DNA of 46,753 bases. Origin: HGM13006 sp963650135. GTDB taxonomy: Bacteria; Bacillota; Clostridia; Oscillospirales; Oscillospiraceae. Under the pieces are notes generated by a model that did no database searches, had not been told where the DNA came from, and saw nothing but the letters and a program-made list of their open reading frames with translations. Made by a program: the position numbers and the translations under genes. Shown here one piece after another: positions 8,669 through 15,841 of the stretch (the first letter of the stretch is position 1; each line of letters begins with the position of its first letter). The stretch spans positions 1-46,753 of the forward strand of contig CAVJLG010000034.1 in the NCBI GenBank assembly GCA_963650135.1, given 5' to 3'.

Positions 8669-9754
8669 TTAGGAAGTCAGCTTTCCAAGCGCCGGAATCC
8701 GTTTGAGAATCAGCGTGATGACATAGCCCAATAGATAAACAACGCCACAATACACCAGCACGCTGAGCATAGCCGACAAATGCAGCTGATTCTGTGCAGC
8801 ATCCAGTATCCATGTATAAAGCGGCGTGTAATCTCTAAAGAAAAGATGCAGCAGGTATATTCCGAACGTGCAGCCGCCAATGGAGTAAATCGGCTTTTCC
8901 AGCTTTTTCAGCACCTGTGTATGTCGATCGAGATATTGGCAGGTAACAAATATTGTCCCGCTATTGATCAGCACAAACGTACTATGGAAGGCCTGTGAAT
9001 TGTACTCGTCACACACCCCCGTAACGATTGCGCGCCGATACGTTAGGTAGCACAAAAACAGGATCGCACAGATATTGATTCCCCAGAGAATCAGCAGTCT
9101 TTTTTTATTCCAAAACGACGCTGCCCGATGTTGGAGAAAATATCCTGCAAGCGGGAAAATAAAAATTTTTTCGCTAATCCAAGCAGGATACGCATTGTCG
9201 TACAAGCTGTGCTTTCCCGTCCAAATTAAGTATTGCACGCTTGGGATCAGCATAAAAAACACACCATAAACGAGAAGCAGATACAGAAATTCCCGATCCG
9301 TCAGACTTTGCGCAAGCCGCTGCATAATTGGGAGTACCACCAAAAAAGCAAGATAGCAATACAAATACCAATAGGTGAAATTCCAAGTTGAATCATAAAA
9401 ATAAGTGAAGAAATGAATCAGGTTAAAATTCTCTTCCCCGTGGTATACGGCCGCCATATAGTAGAAAAACGACCATGCCAGCAGCACCAGGAGCATATGC
9501 AAAATGCGGTGAAGCCAAAGCTTTTTCATGGAGTCTGCCGGACGGTTTAGCAGCAGCGCACCCGAAATCATAAGAAATAGCGGTACTGCAAATTTACAAA
9601 AAATCGAAAGGAACAGATACACCCAATAATGTACGCTGTGGGCATCCCACTGGGAAAACAAAAAGAAGCCATTGGTTTCAGTGTGATTAAAAATCACAAA
9701 AAACGCGGCAAGTATCCGCATAAGCTCCACATCTAACTGCTTTTTCTTTGGCAT
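8669..9754 (-). CDS. Membrane acyltransferase (acyltransferase family 3)
   Basis: This is a 361-residue protein with about ten hydrophobic helices. The start is typical of OafA/WecH-like membrane acyltransferases: QLDVELMRILAAFFVIFNH, with the conserved His at the end of the first helix. A second family stretch, AVPLFLMISGALLL, lies near residues 55-70. Such enzymes transfer acetyl, succinyl or similar groups to surface polysaccharides, teichoic acids or lipids; the acceptor cannot be told. The ATG at 9754 follows GGAGTAGG. The gene is clearly more AT-rich and has more Phe/Tyr/Ile codons ending in A or T than its neighbours, which suggests later acquisition. It appears monocistronic, with its own promoter and terminator. 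Confidence 0.9.
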   Translation of the reverse strand: MPKKKQLDVELMRILAAFFVIFNHTETNGFFLFSQWDAHSVHYWVYLFLSIFCKFAVPLFLMISGALLLNRPADSMKKLWLHRILHMLLVLLAWSFFYYMAAVYHGEENFNLIHFFTYFYDSTWNFTYWYLYCYLAFLVVLPIMQRLAQSLTDREFLYLLLVYGVFFMLIPSVQYLIWTGKHSLYDNAYPAWISEKIFIFPLAGYFLQHRAASFWNKKRLLILWGINICAILFLCYLTYRRAIVTGVCDEYNSQAFHSTFVLINSGTIFVTCQYLDRHTQVLKKLEKPIYSIGGCTFGIYLLHLFFRDYTPLYTWILDAAQNQLHLSAMLSVLVYCGVVYLLGYVITLILKRIPALGKLTS

Positions 9755-9811
9755 TCCATACCTACTCCACTCTTTATTTCATCTGCTTTTCCTAGAGATC
9801 ATTTGTTAATA

Positions 9812-9840
9812 AGATACCACAGCATTGCTGCAAATGCAAG
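9812..9840 (-). promoter_or_regulatory. Promoter of the acyltransferase gene
   Basis: On the minus strand TTGCAT (9840-9835) and TATCTT (9817-9812) are 17 bp apart, with TGG before the -10 (extended -10). It lies about 57 bp before the start codon. Confidence 0.6.
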
Positions 9841-9890
9841 CGCTGGAAGTGGGCGCTCATTGAAACCTGAAAAAACGCACAAAGAGCACA

Positions 9891-9919
9891 AAACCGCCGC
9901 AGGCATTTGCCTGCGGCGG
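9891..9919 (-). terminator. Intrinsic terminator of the CoA-transferase operon
   Basis: An 11-bp GC-rich stem (9919-9909 with 9904-9894) and a 4-base loop are followed by TTTTG on the minus strand, 16 bp after the last gene. Confidence 0.9.
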
Positions 9920-9934
9920 AAAGAAAGTGCCGAA

Positions 9935-10609
9935 TTACTCGGTGACCATGCAGCCGACCTTCTCGGGGATAATCAGCTTAGCGCCGGTCTTAGCAACAAC
10001 CTCGTCCACGGTAACACCGGGAGCGACCTCCAGCAGCTTAGCGCCCTCGGGAGTAATCTCGATGACAGCCAGCTCGGAAACGATATAGTTGATGCAGTGA
10101 TAGCCGGTCAGAGGCATGTTGGTCTTCTCTACGATTTTGGGGTTGCCCTTCTTATCGCAGTGGGTGGTCATAACGATGGTAACCTTAGAGCCGGTTACCA
10201 GGTCCATTGCGCCGCCCATACCAGCAGCGGTCTTGCCGGGGATCATCCAGTTTGCCAGGTTACCCTCAGCGTCAACCTCGTATGCACCCAGAACGGTAGC
10301 ATCGACATGGCCGCCGCGGATAAAGCCGAAGGAACGGAAGCTGTCGAAGCAGGAGCCGCCAACGCGCAGAACGGAGGGCTTACCGCCAGCGTCTACAACG
10401 TTGGGATCTGCATACTCGCCCTCCTTGGGAGCGCCAGTCAGACCAACAACACCATTCTCGGAATCAACCCAAACATCCACGCCCTCGGGCAGGTAGTCCA
10501 GGCACTTGGTGGGCATACCAATGCCCAGGTTTACAACGTCGCCGTCCTTGAACAGACGAGCAGTTCTGTAAGCGATCAGGTCCTTACCAGTGAGTTCCAT
10601 AGCATTCAT
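9935..10609 (-). CDS. CoA-transferase subunit B (CtfB/AtoA type)
   Basis: This is the 224-residue beta subunit of a family-I 3-oxoacid-type CoA-transferase. Such enzymes move CoA between acetate or butyrate and an acyl-CoA such as acetoacetyl-CoA. The active-site motif SENG, which holds the catalytic glutamate, is present near residue 53, as are the NLGIGMPT and GGAMDLV stretches. ATG at 10609 is preferred over TTG at 10615 because it is 9 bases from AAGGAGG, while the TTG is only 3. It starts 14 bp after the stop of subunit A and is the last gene of the operon. The physiological acyl group is not determined by sequence. Confidence 0.93.
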   Translation of the reverse strand: MNAMELTGKDLIAYRTARLFKDGDVVNLGIGMPTKCLDYLPEGVDVWVDSENGVVGLTGAPKEGEYADPNVVDAGGKPSVLRVGGSCFDSFRSFGFIRGGHVDATVLGAYEVDAEGNLANWMIPGKTAAGMGGAMDLVTGSKVTIVMTTHCDKKGNPKIVEKTNMPLTGYHCINYIVSELAVIEITPEGAKLLEVAPGVTVDEVVAKTGAKLIIPEKVGCMVTE

Positions 10610-10623
10610 CTTCAAGTACCTCC

Positions 10624-11352
10624 TTAAGCCTCAGTCAGGGCACGGCCCTGGACAACAGCATCCACAATGAAACCGGGAGTCATGATCTGATCGGGATCCA
10701 GCTCGCCAATCTCAACAATCTCCTCTGCCTCTACGATAACGTGGTCAGCAGCGGTAGCAAATGCCTCGTTGAAGTTACGGGAAGTACGACGGTAAACAAC
10801 GTTACCCATCTTATCAGCCTTCCAAGCATGTACGAAGCAAACGTCAGCATGGATGGGCAGCTCCAGAACATAGCGCTTCTTGGTAGCGTCGGGAACGATC
10901 TCGCCCTCGAGGAACTTGAACTTGCCAGCCTCCTCGTCCCACTCAACAACCTGCTTGCCGTCCATCATGGGGGTGTACAGGCCGGTGGGGGTCAGAACGC
11001 CGCCGATGCCAGCGCCGCCAGCGCGAACCTTCTCGCACAGGGAGCCCTGGGGAACGAAGGTCAGGTCGATCTCGCCGTCAACAACCTTCTGTACGGTAAC
11101 AGCGTTGTTGCCGATGTGAGAGCAGGTGATCTTCTTGATTACGTCAGCGTCAACCAGCTTGCCGATGCCACGATGGGGCACGGAAGTGTTGTTGGAGATA
11201 ACGCTCAGATCCTTCACGCCAGCGTCAATCAGGCCCTCGATGAGAACCTCAGAAACGCCAACGTTTACGAAACCAGGAAGCAGTACGCTCATGCCGTCGA
11301 AGCAGTAAGTCTTGATGGCTTCTTCAACGGTTGTAACTTTAGACTTTGCCAA
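10624..11352 (-). CDS. CoA-transferase subunit A (CtfA/AtoD type)
   Basis: This is the 242-residue alpha subunit that pairs with the product at 9935. The CoA-binding glycine loop LLPGFVNVGVSE (about residue 24) and the RAGGAGIGGVLTPTG stretch are family marks. So is VYRRTSRNFNEAFATAADHVIVEAEEIVE near the end. The frame opens at ATG 11385. TTG at 11352 (giving AKSKVTTVEEAI) is placed well after GAAAGGA and gives the usual N-terminus, so it is chosen; the 11-residue longer form cannot be excluded. A promoter in the 149-bp gap upstream suggests this pair can be expressed without the rest of the operon. Confidence 0.92.
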   Translation of the reverse strand: MAKSKVTTVEEAIKTYCFDGMSVLLPGFVNVGVSEVLIEGLIDAGVKDLSVISNNTSVPHRGIGKLVDADVIKKITCSHIGNNAVTVQKVVDGEIDLTFVPQGSLCEKVRAGGAGIGGVLTPTGLYTPMMDGKQVVEWDEEAGKFKFLEGEIVPDATKKRYVLELPIHADVCFVHAWKADKMGNVVYRRTSRNFNEAFATAADHVIVEAEEIVEIGELDPDQIMTPGFIVDAVVQGRALTEA

Positions 11353-11397
11353 TGGTATCATTCCTTTCAGATTTTTCAGATGCATGGCATCCTTATT

Positions 11398-11439
11398 GTA
11401 TCACGTTATTATGATACTGATATTTCAGCGGAATGTCAA
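11398..11439 (-). promoter_or_regulatory. Internal promoter and dyad before the CtfAB genes
   Basis: On the minus strand TTGACA (11439-11434) and TATCAT (11416-11411) are 17 bp apart. An inverted repeat (GTATCA at 11398-11403 and TGATAC at 11412-11417) overlaps the -10 and could bind a repressor. I see no clear terminator between the upstream gene and this promoter. Confidence 0.65.
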
Positions 11440-11534
11440 GGGTTTCTGTGTGTTGCCACCAGGCGCTCCGACATTCCGGAAACAACGTTTTGATGCAGCA
11501 AACAGCGTAAAATTGTTGTAACCGTCTTTGCCCC

Positions 11535-12830
11535 TTAAACGATGATAAACTGTTCCTTTGCATACCGGCGGAGTTCTTCCCGAACATCCGGGTGCGCAAT
11601 GGAGATCAGCTGGAGGGCACGCTCTTTTACGCTGCGTCCGCGGAGATGGGCAATGCCGTATTCCGTCACCACATAGTCCACATAGTTCCGGGGAATCGAC
11701 ACCACGGCGCCGGGCTTTAACTGGGACGAAATCTTGGAAACGCCCTTTTTCGTAGCAGCCTGGAATGCCAAAATGCCCTTGCCGCCCTTGGAATGCAGCG
11801 CGCCGTATGCAAAGCAGAATGCGCCGCCGGTACCGGAGAACTGGGTAGGACCGATGGACTCGGAGCATACCTGGCCGGTGATATCCATTTCGATGATGGT
11901 GTTGATGGACACCATATTGTCGTTTTTGCAGATTTCGCCGGGATCTACCGCCACGGAGGTGGGGCACAGCCGCACCGCAGGATTGGTGGACAGGGTATCA
12001 TACAGCGCCAAATCGCCGCCTGCAAAGCAGCCAATGTGCAATCCCTTATTGTAGTTCTTCCGCTCACCGGTGATAACGCCCTTGCGGATCATTTCACCCA
12101 TAATAGAGGTGAACATCTCCGTATGCAGGCCCAAATCCTTCTTATCCATCAGATGGTGGCCCACCGCATTGGGCATAGAGCCAATGCCCAGCTGAATGCA
12201 GTCGCCGTCATGCACCAGCTCCGCCACGTTTTCGCCGATTTTCTCCTCAATCTCCGTGGTTTCGGCATCAGGCACAATCAGCGGCGGATAATCCACCTCC
12301 GTCAGCACCGTAACGTCCCGGATATTGATCCGCAGTCCGCCTCTTACCCGAGGCTGCTGCGGATTGACCTCCAGAATAATGGTATCGCAGGTCTTAAAGC
12401 TGGCGCTTTCCCACATATCCGTCAGACCCAGCTGGAAATAGCCATGGTCGTCCATGGGACTGACGCAGGCCACAAAGGTATTTCTGGGGCGATATTCCGC
12501 CGTAAACGTACCGTAGTCACAGATATCCGCCGGTACAAAGGAAACATTTCGCTGGGTCTGGCCCACCATCAGCTCACGGCCATAGAGGAACGTGGTAAAG
12601 CTGATATGGCCGTTCATCGCCGGATCGGTCACACATTGGAAGTTGCCTGCATGCCCCTTGATGCAGTGAACCTGCTGAACATACGGCGCAATCTTATGCA
12701 GATTAGAAAGGATTACACTGGGCTGATTTCCGTCTCCGGCAAAACACACCCGGGAATAGGAGTGAATCGCCTTGAGGCAGTCCTCCACGGTGCCCTTTTT
12801 CTCGTTATATAACCGCTCAAATTCCGTCAT
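11535..12830 (-). CDS. Acetyl-CoA hydrolase/transferase family CoA-transferase (copy 1)
   Basis: This is a 431-residue single-chain CoA-transferase of the family that includes 4-hydroxybutyrate, butyryl-CoA:acetate and propionate CoA-transferases. It should swap CoA between acetate and an acyl-CoA in fermentation. GLHTEMF (about residue 232) holds the expected catalytic glutamate. The glycine motifs IQLGIGSMPNA and FSGTGGAFCFAYGALHSKGG match the acyl-CoA-binding loops. The C-terminus IPRNYVDYVVTEYGIAHLRGRS is the usual family ending. The start ATG at 12830 is 15 bp after the preceding paralogue. Exact substrate is uncertain. QVDF, which is common after the glycine loop in butyrate enzymes, is replaced here by AFCF. 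Confidence 0.92.
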   Translation of the reverse strand: MTEFERLYNEKKGTVEDCLKAIHSYSRVCFAGDGNQPSVILSNLHKIAPYVQQVHCIKGHAGNFQCVTDPAMNGHISFTTFLYGRELMVGQTQRNVSFVPADICDYGTFTAEYRPRNTFVACVSPMDDHGYFQLGLTDMWESASFKTCDTIILEVNPQQPRVRGGLRINIRDVTVLTEVDYPPLIVPDAETTEIEEKIGENVAELVHDGDCIQLGIGSMPNAVGHHLMDKKDLGLHTEMFTSIMGEMIRKGVITGERKNYNKGLHIGCFAGGDLALYDTLSTNPAVRLCPTSVAVDPGEICKNDNMVSINTIIEMDITGQVCSESIGPTQFSGTGGAFCFAYGALHSKGGKGILAFQAATKKGVSKISSQLKPGAVVSIPRNYVDYVVTEYGIAHLRGRSVKERALQLISIAHPDVREELRRYAKEQFIIV

Positions 12831-12845
12831 GCTGTTGCCCTCCCA

Positions 12846-14129
12846 TCAAATGTAGCATTGCTGCTTGGCATAGAACCGCAGTTCATCCCGTACATCCGGG
12901 TGTGCAATGTTAATCATCTGCAAGGTGCGCTCCATAACGCTGCGGCCCTTCATCCGCGCCACACCATATTCCGTTACAATGTAGTCTACATAGTTCCGGG
13001 GAATCGTTACGTTGGCACCGGGGCTCAGCTGGGTCTTGATTTTGGATACGCCCTTCCGGGTCATGGACGGGAAGCACAGGATGCTCTTTCCGCCCTTGGA
13101 GTGGATGGCGCCCAGAGAGAAGCACAGGTTGCCGCTGGAGCCGGAAATCTGCCGGGTACCGATGGATTCAGCGCACACCTGGCCGGTAAGGTCCATTTCA
13201 ATCAGCGTATTGATGGCAATCATGTTGTTCATCTGCGAAATCGTCCGGGGATCGCACACATAGCTGGCCGGACGAATGGCCACCTTGGGATGGCTGCCCA
13301 GGATCTGATAGAGCCGCTCTTCGCCCCATGCCGCCGACGCTACCGCCAGGCCATGGTCGATGTTTTTATGCTCGCCGGTGATGATCCCCGCCTCAATCAG
13401 GTCGCCAGCGCCGGTATTGAACCACTCGGTATGGAGTCCCAGCTCCCGGTGGTCCTTCAGTCGCTCCGCAATGGCATTGGACAGGGTGCCGGTGCCCAGT
13501 TCCAGGCAGTCGCCGTCGCTGACCAGGTCGGCAATATAGTCGGAAATGGTTTCCTCTACCTTTGTGGGCGCCTTCTCCTGAATATTGGGCAGCGGATAGG
13601 CCGCCTCATGGAACGCCGTAACCCGGCTGATATGGATATCCAGTCCGCCGGAAATCCGGGGCAGATTGGGGTTGACCTCCAGAATAATCTTAGAGCAGGT
13701 TTCAATGCATTCCTTCTCCCACATCTGGCTCAGCCCCACCTGGAAGCAGCCGTTTTCGTCCATGGGCGATACTGCCGCAATAAAGGTGTTGCAGGGATTA
13801 TGCTCGTTAATAAACCGGGAATAGTCGCAGATATCGCAGACAATGTGGCTGGTGTTGCCATGCTTCATGCCCTCGATAAACGCCTCGCCATATAGGGGCG
13901 AACCGGTGTTGATATGGCCGTTCATGCCAGGGGCCGTAATGAATTCATAGTCGCCGGAACGGGACTTGATACACTCCACATCCTCTACCCGGGGGGCTAC
14001 GGTGTGAAACTGACGCATGAACGCCACAGGCTGGTTGCAGCCGCCGGCAAAGCAGACCCGATCTCCGGATTCGATCAGGTCCAGACAGCCCTGGAGGGTG
14101 GTGCGTTTCTGATCCAATAAACTGTTCAT
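12846..14129 (-). CDS. Acetyl-CoA hydrolase/transferase family CoA-transferase (copy 2)
   Basis: This is a 427-residue paralogue of the next gene, similar over its whole length. Shared blocks include SINTxIEMD or AINTLIEMD, LTGQVCAESIG, IPRNYVDYIVTEYG and IAHPDVRDELR. The catalytic region reads LGLHTEWF, and the glycine loop is ISGSSGNLCFSLGAIHSKGG. The two copies therefore differ at positions around the active site and may serve different acyl groups. It starts 30 bp after the stop of the MarR gene and is the first enzyme gene of the operon. Confidence 0.92.
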   Translation of the reverse strand: MNSLLDQKRTTLQGCLDLIESGDRVCFAGGCNQPVAFMRQFHTVAPRVEDVECIKSRSGDYEFITAPGMNGHINTGSPLYGEAFIEGMKHGNTSHIVCDICDYSRFINEHNPCNTFIAAVSPMDENGCFQVGLSQMWEKECIETCSKIILEVNPNLPRISGGLDIHISRVTAFHEAAYPLPNIQEKAPTKVEETISDYIADLVSDGDCLELGTGTLSNAIAERLKDHRELGLHTEWFNTGAGDLIEAGIITGEHKNIDHGLAVASAAWGEERLYQILGSHPKVAIRPASYVCDPRTISQMNNMIAINTLIEMDLTGQVCAESIGTRQISGSSGNLCFSLGAIHSKGGKSILCFPSMTRKGVSKIKTQLSPGANVTIPRNYVDYIVTEYGVARMKGRSVMERTLQMINIAHPDVRDELRFYAKQQCYI

Positions 14130-14159
14130 CTGTAAGCCTCACTTTCTATCAAAATGGAA

Positions 14160-14615
14160 TTAGTTTTCGCCAATTCGAGCAAGCAGCTCCATCATGGTTT
14201 TTCGTTCTTCTGCATCCAGCGGCGCCATAATCCGATCATCGGACTCCAAAATTGCCCGATTGAGCACCTGTGCAAATTTCTTCCCCTCCGGTGTTGCCGA
14301 CAGGAGATAGCTCCGGGCATCCTTAGGGTCCGGGTCACGGCGCACATATCCGGCGTTTTCCAGGAAGCTGATGATCTTCGACACCCCCGGATTGGACAGA
14401 TACAGATACTTTTCAATGCTGCGCTGGTTGACAGATTGGGTCTGTCCATACCAGGCGATATAAATTAGGCTCAGAGCCTGATACATATTGACCCCATGCT
14501 TTTGAAGCGCCTCGCTATGGATGCGGGTCACCCGCCACTCCATCTTACGGAGGCGGCTGGTCAGGCTATCCGGCGCTGCGGAGATCTGCGGATCGTTTTC
14601 TTGCGTGGGAATCAC
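14160..14615 (-). CDS. MarR-family transcriptional regulator
   Basis: This is a 151-residue winged-helix regulator. The recognition helix region RSIEKYLYLSNPGVSKIISFLENAGYV and the wing DPKDARSYLLSATPEGKK are the standard MarR elements. The C-terminal helix should dimerise. The start used is GTG at 14615; AAGGGGTGAT directly at the start acts as a ribosome site but is badly spaced, so the true N-terminus may differ by a few residues. The first gene of the CoA-transferase operon, it lies downstream of a palindrome that overlaps its own promoter. Autoregulation and control of the four enzymes are therefore likely. The ligand may be an acyl-CoA or an organic acid, which is inference. Confidence 0.92.
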   Translation of the reverse strand: MIPTQENDPQISAAPDSLTSRLRKMEWRVTRIHSEALQKHGVNMYQALSLIYIAWYGQTQSVNQRSIEKYLYLSNPGVSKIISFLENAGYVRRDPDPKDARSYLLSATPEGKKFAQVLNRAILESDDRIMAPLDAEERKTMMELLARIGEN

Positions 14616-14631
14616 CCCTTTGTTTGCGATG

Positions 14632-14655
14632 ATTTATATAATCTGTTATATAAAT
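14632..14655. promoter_or_regulatory. MarR operator: perfect 10-bp palindrome
   Basis: ATTTATATAA (14632-14641) and TTATATAAAT (14646-14655) are exact reverse complements around TCTG. The site covers the start-site region and touches the -10 box of the marR promoter, a classic position for a repressor. Confidence 0.8.
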
Positions 14656-14682
14656 TATACCATGGTACCTAAGGGGTGTCAA
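14654..14682 (-). promoter_or_regulatory. Full-consensus promoter of the marR/CoA-transferase operon
   Basis: On the minus strand TTGACA (14682-14677) and TATAAT (14659-14654) are separated by 17 bp, a 12/12 match to the vegetative consensus. Such a strong promoter needs repression, consistent with the overlapping palindrome. Confidence 0.9.
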
Positions 14683-14706
14683 TCACTGGAACGGGACGAA
14701 ATATAC

Positions 14707-14744
14707 AAAAAAGCAACCCCAGAGGACCTCTCCTTTGGGGCTGC
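14707..14744 (-). terminator. Intrinsic terminator after hup
   Basis: A 13-bp stem (14744-14732 with 14725-14713, with wobble pairs) and a 6-base loop run into TTTTTT on the minus strand. It marks the end of the long recJ-to-hup gene run. Confidence 0.9.
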
Positions 14745-14757
14745 AAATCAGCGGGAT

Positions 14758-15033
14758 TTACTTGTCGATCTTTTCCTTCAGCGCCTTGCCTGCCTTGAAC
14801 ACGGGCACGGTGGTAGCGGGGATCTCCACTGCCTCTTTGGTGCGGGGGTTCCGGCCGATGCGGGGCTCACGGTGCTTGGTTTCAAACGCGCCGAAGCCAA
14901 CCAGCTGCACTCTGCCGCCAGCAGCCAGCTCCTCACCGATCACCTCCAGCATGGTGGTGATTACCTGCTCTGCGTCCTTACGGGTGGTTCCGGTTTTTTC
15001 TGCTACCTGAGCGATCAGTTCCGTCTTGTTCAT
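14758..15033 (-). CDS. hup: DNA-binding protein HU
   Basis: This is a 91-residue histone-like protein that bends and compacts DNA as a dimer. The N-terminus MNKTELIAQVAEKTG and the central GRVQLVGFGAFETKHREPR are the family signature. The arm region RIGRNPRTKEAVEIPA follows, with the proline that intercalates into DNA. Length is normal. The ATG at 15033 follows AGAAGGAGATT. It lies 42 bp downstream of mazG and is closed by a strong terminator. I see no separate promoter in the short gap, though HU genes often have one. Confidence 0.97.
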   Translation of the reverse strand: MNKTELIAQVAEKTGTTRKDAEQVITTMLEVIGEELAAGGRVQLVGFGAFETKHREPRIGRNPRTKEAVEIPATTVPVFKAGKALKEKIDK

Positions 15034-15075
15034 TGTTACAATCTCCTTCTCATATGATGCCTTACTCGGCTGTAA

Positions 15076-15738
15076 TTATTCCTTGCCCGCATGCTTTGCC
15101 TGCTGAATAAAGGTTTCACAGTAGCTATGGAGCGCCATTTCCGGGTCCACTCCATTTTCCCGCGCCGCCTGGACTGCCGCAAACAGCAGCTTGCCCACGG
15201 CCTGGGTGGGATCGGGTGCCGCAGCAAGCCCGTCTACCGCAGCAGAGAGCTCCGGCATTTCCACCGGGATCTGCGCCTTTTCCGCTTTTTTCTGTAGCTT
15301 TTCCGCCCGCCATAGTGCAGGCAGACTGCGCGCCACACCGTCCAATTCCTCTGCGGGAGAGGTTTGGCCCTTTTCTCTGCGCTTGATCTCGTCCCAGTCA
15401 AGTCCCGCTTCCCCGCCGAACAGCGCGGGGTGCCGGGAAACCATTTTCTTTACCACCGTATCGCACACATCGTCGATGGTAAAGTTTCCTGCGTCCGTCT
15501 CAATGCCTGCGTGGAACACCACATGGAGCAGCACATCTCCAAGCTCTTCTTGCAGATGTACCGGGTCCTTTTGGTCGATTGCCTCGCAGGCCTCATAGAC
15601 CTCTTCCAGGAAATTGCGGCGAATGCTTTCGTGGGTTTGGACGCTGTCCCAGGGGCAGCCGTCCGGCGCACGGAGCACCCGCACCAGCTGACAAAGATCC
15701 TCAAAATCATAGCGCGGTTTGCTATAAAAATCTATCAT
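15076..15738 (-). CDS. mazG: Nucleoside triphosphate pyrophosphohydrolase MazG
   Basis: This is a 220-residue enzyme that hydrolyses (d)NTPs to monophosphates and pyrophosphate, a house-cleaning role that in some bacteria also affects ppGpp level. The core has CPWDSVQTHESIRRNFLEE, EVYEACEAID and EELGDVLLHVVFHA, which supply the metal-binding Glu/Asp residues. The second MazG domain is shorter than in the two-domain E. coli protein. ATG at 15738 follows GAAGGGGAAAG; the frame is open for 49 further codons upstream without family similarity. It sits between spoVB and hup. Confidence 0.92.
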   Translation of the reverse strand: MIDFYSKPRYDFEDLCQLVRVLRAPDGCPWDSVQTHESIRRNFLEEVYEACEAIDQKDPVHLQEELGDVLLHVVFHAGIETDAGNFTIDDVCDTVVKKMVSRHPALFGGEAGLDWDEIKRREKGQTSPAEELDGVARSLPALWRAEKLQKKAEKAQIPVEMPELSAAVDGLAAAPDPTQAVGKLLFAAVQAARENGVDPEMALHSYCETFIQQAKHAGKE

Positions 15739-15841
15739 ACTTTCCCCTTCTTCGCAAGTGCGGACGGCGTTTTTTGTAGAAATTTTTTCTGAAAACTTCC
15801 GCCGTATTTTGGTGGTTTTGTCAGATATCTCGCATCCGTGC

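Noticed and set aside
15076..15738. Toxin-antitoxin system because of the name mazG
   Set aside because: No mazE or mazF is present; the gene is a stand-alone NTP pyrophosphohydrolase between spoVB and hup.
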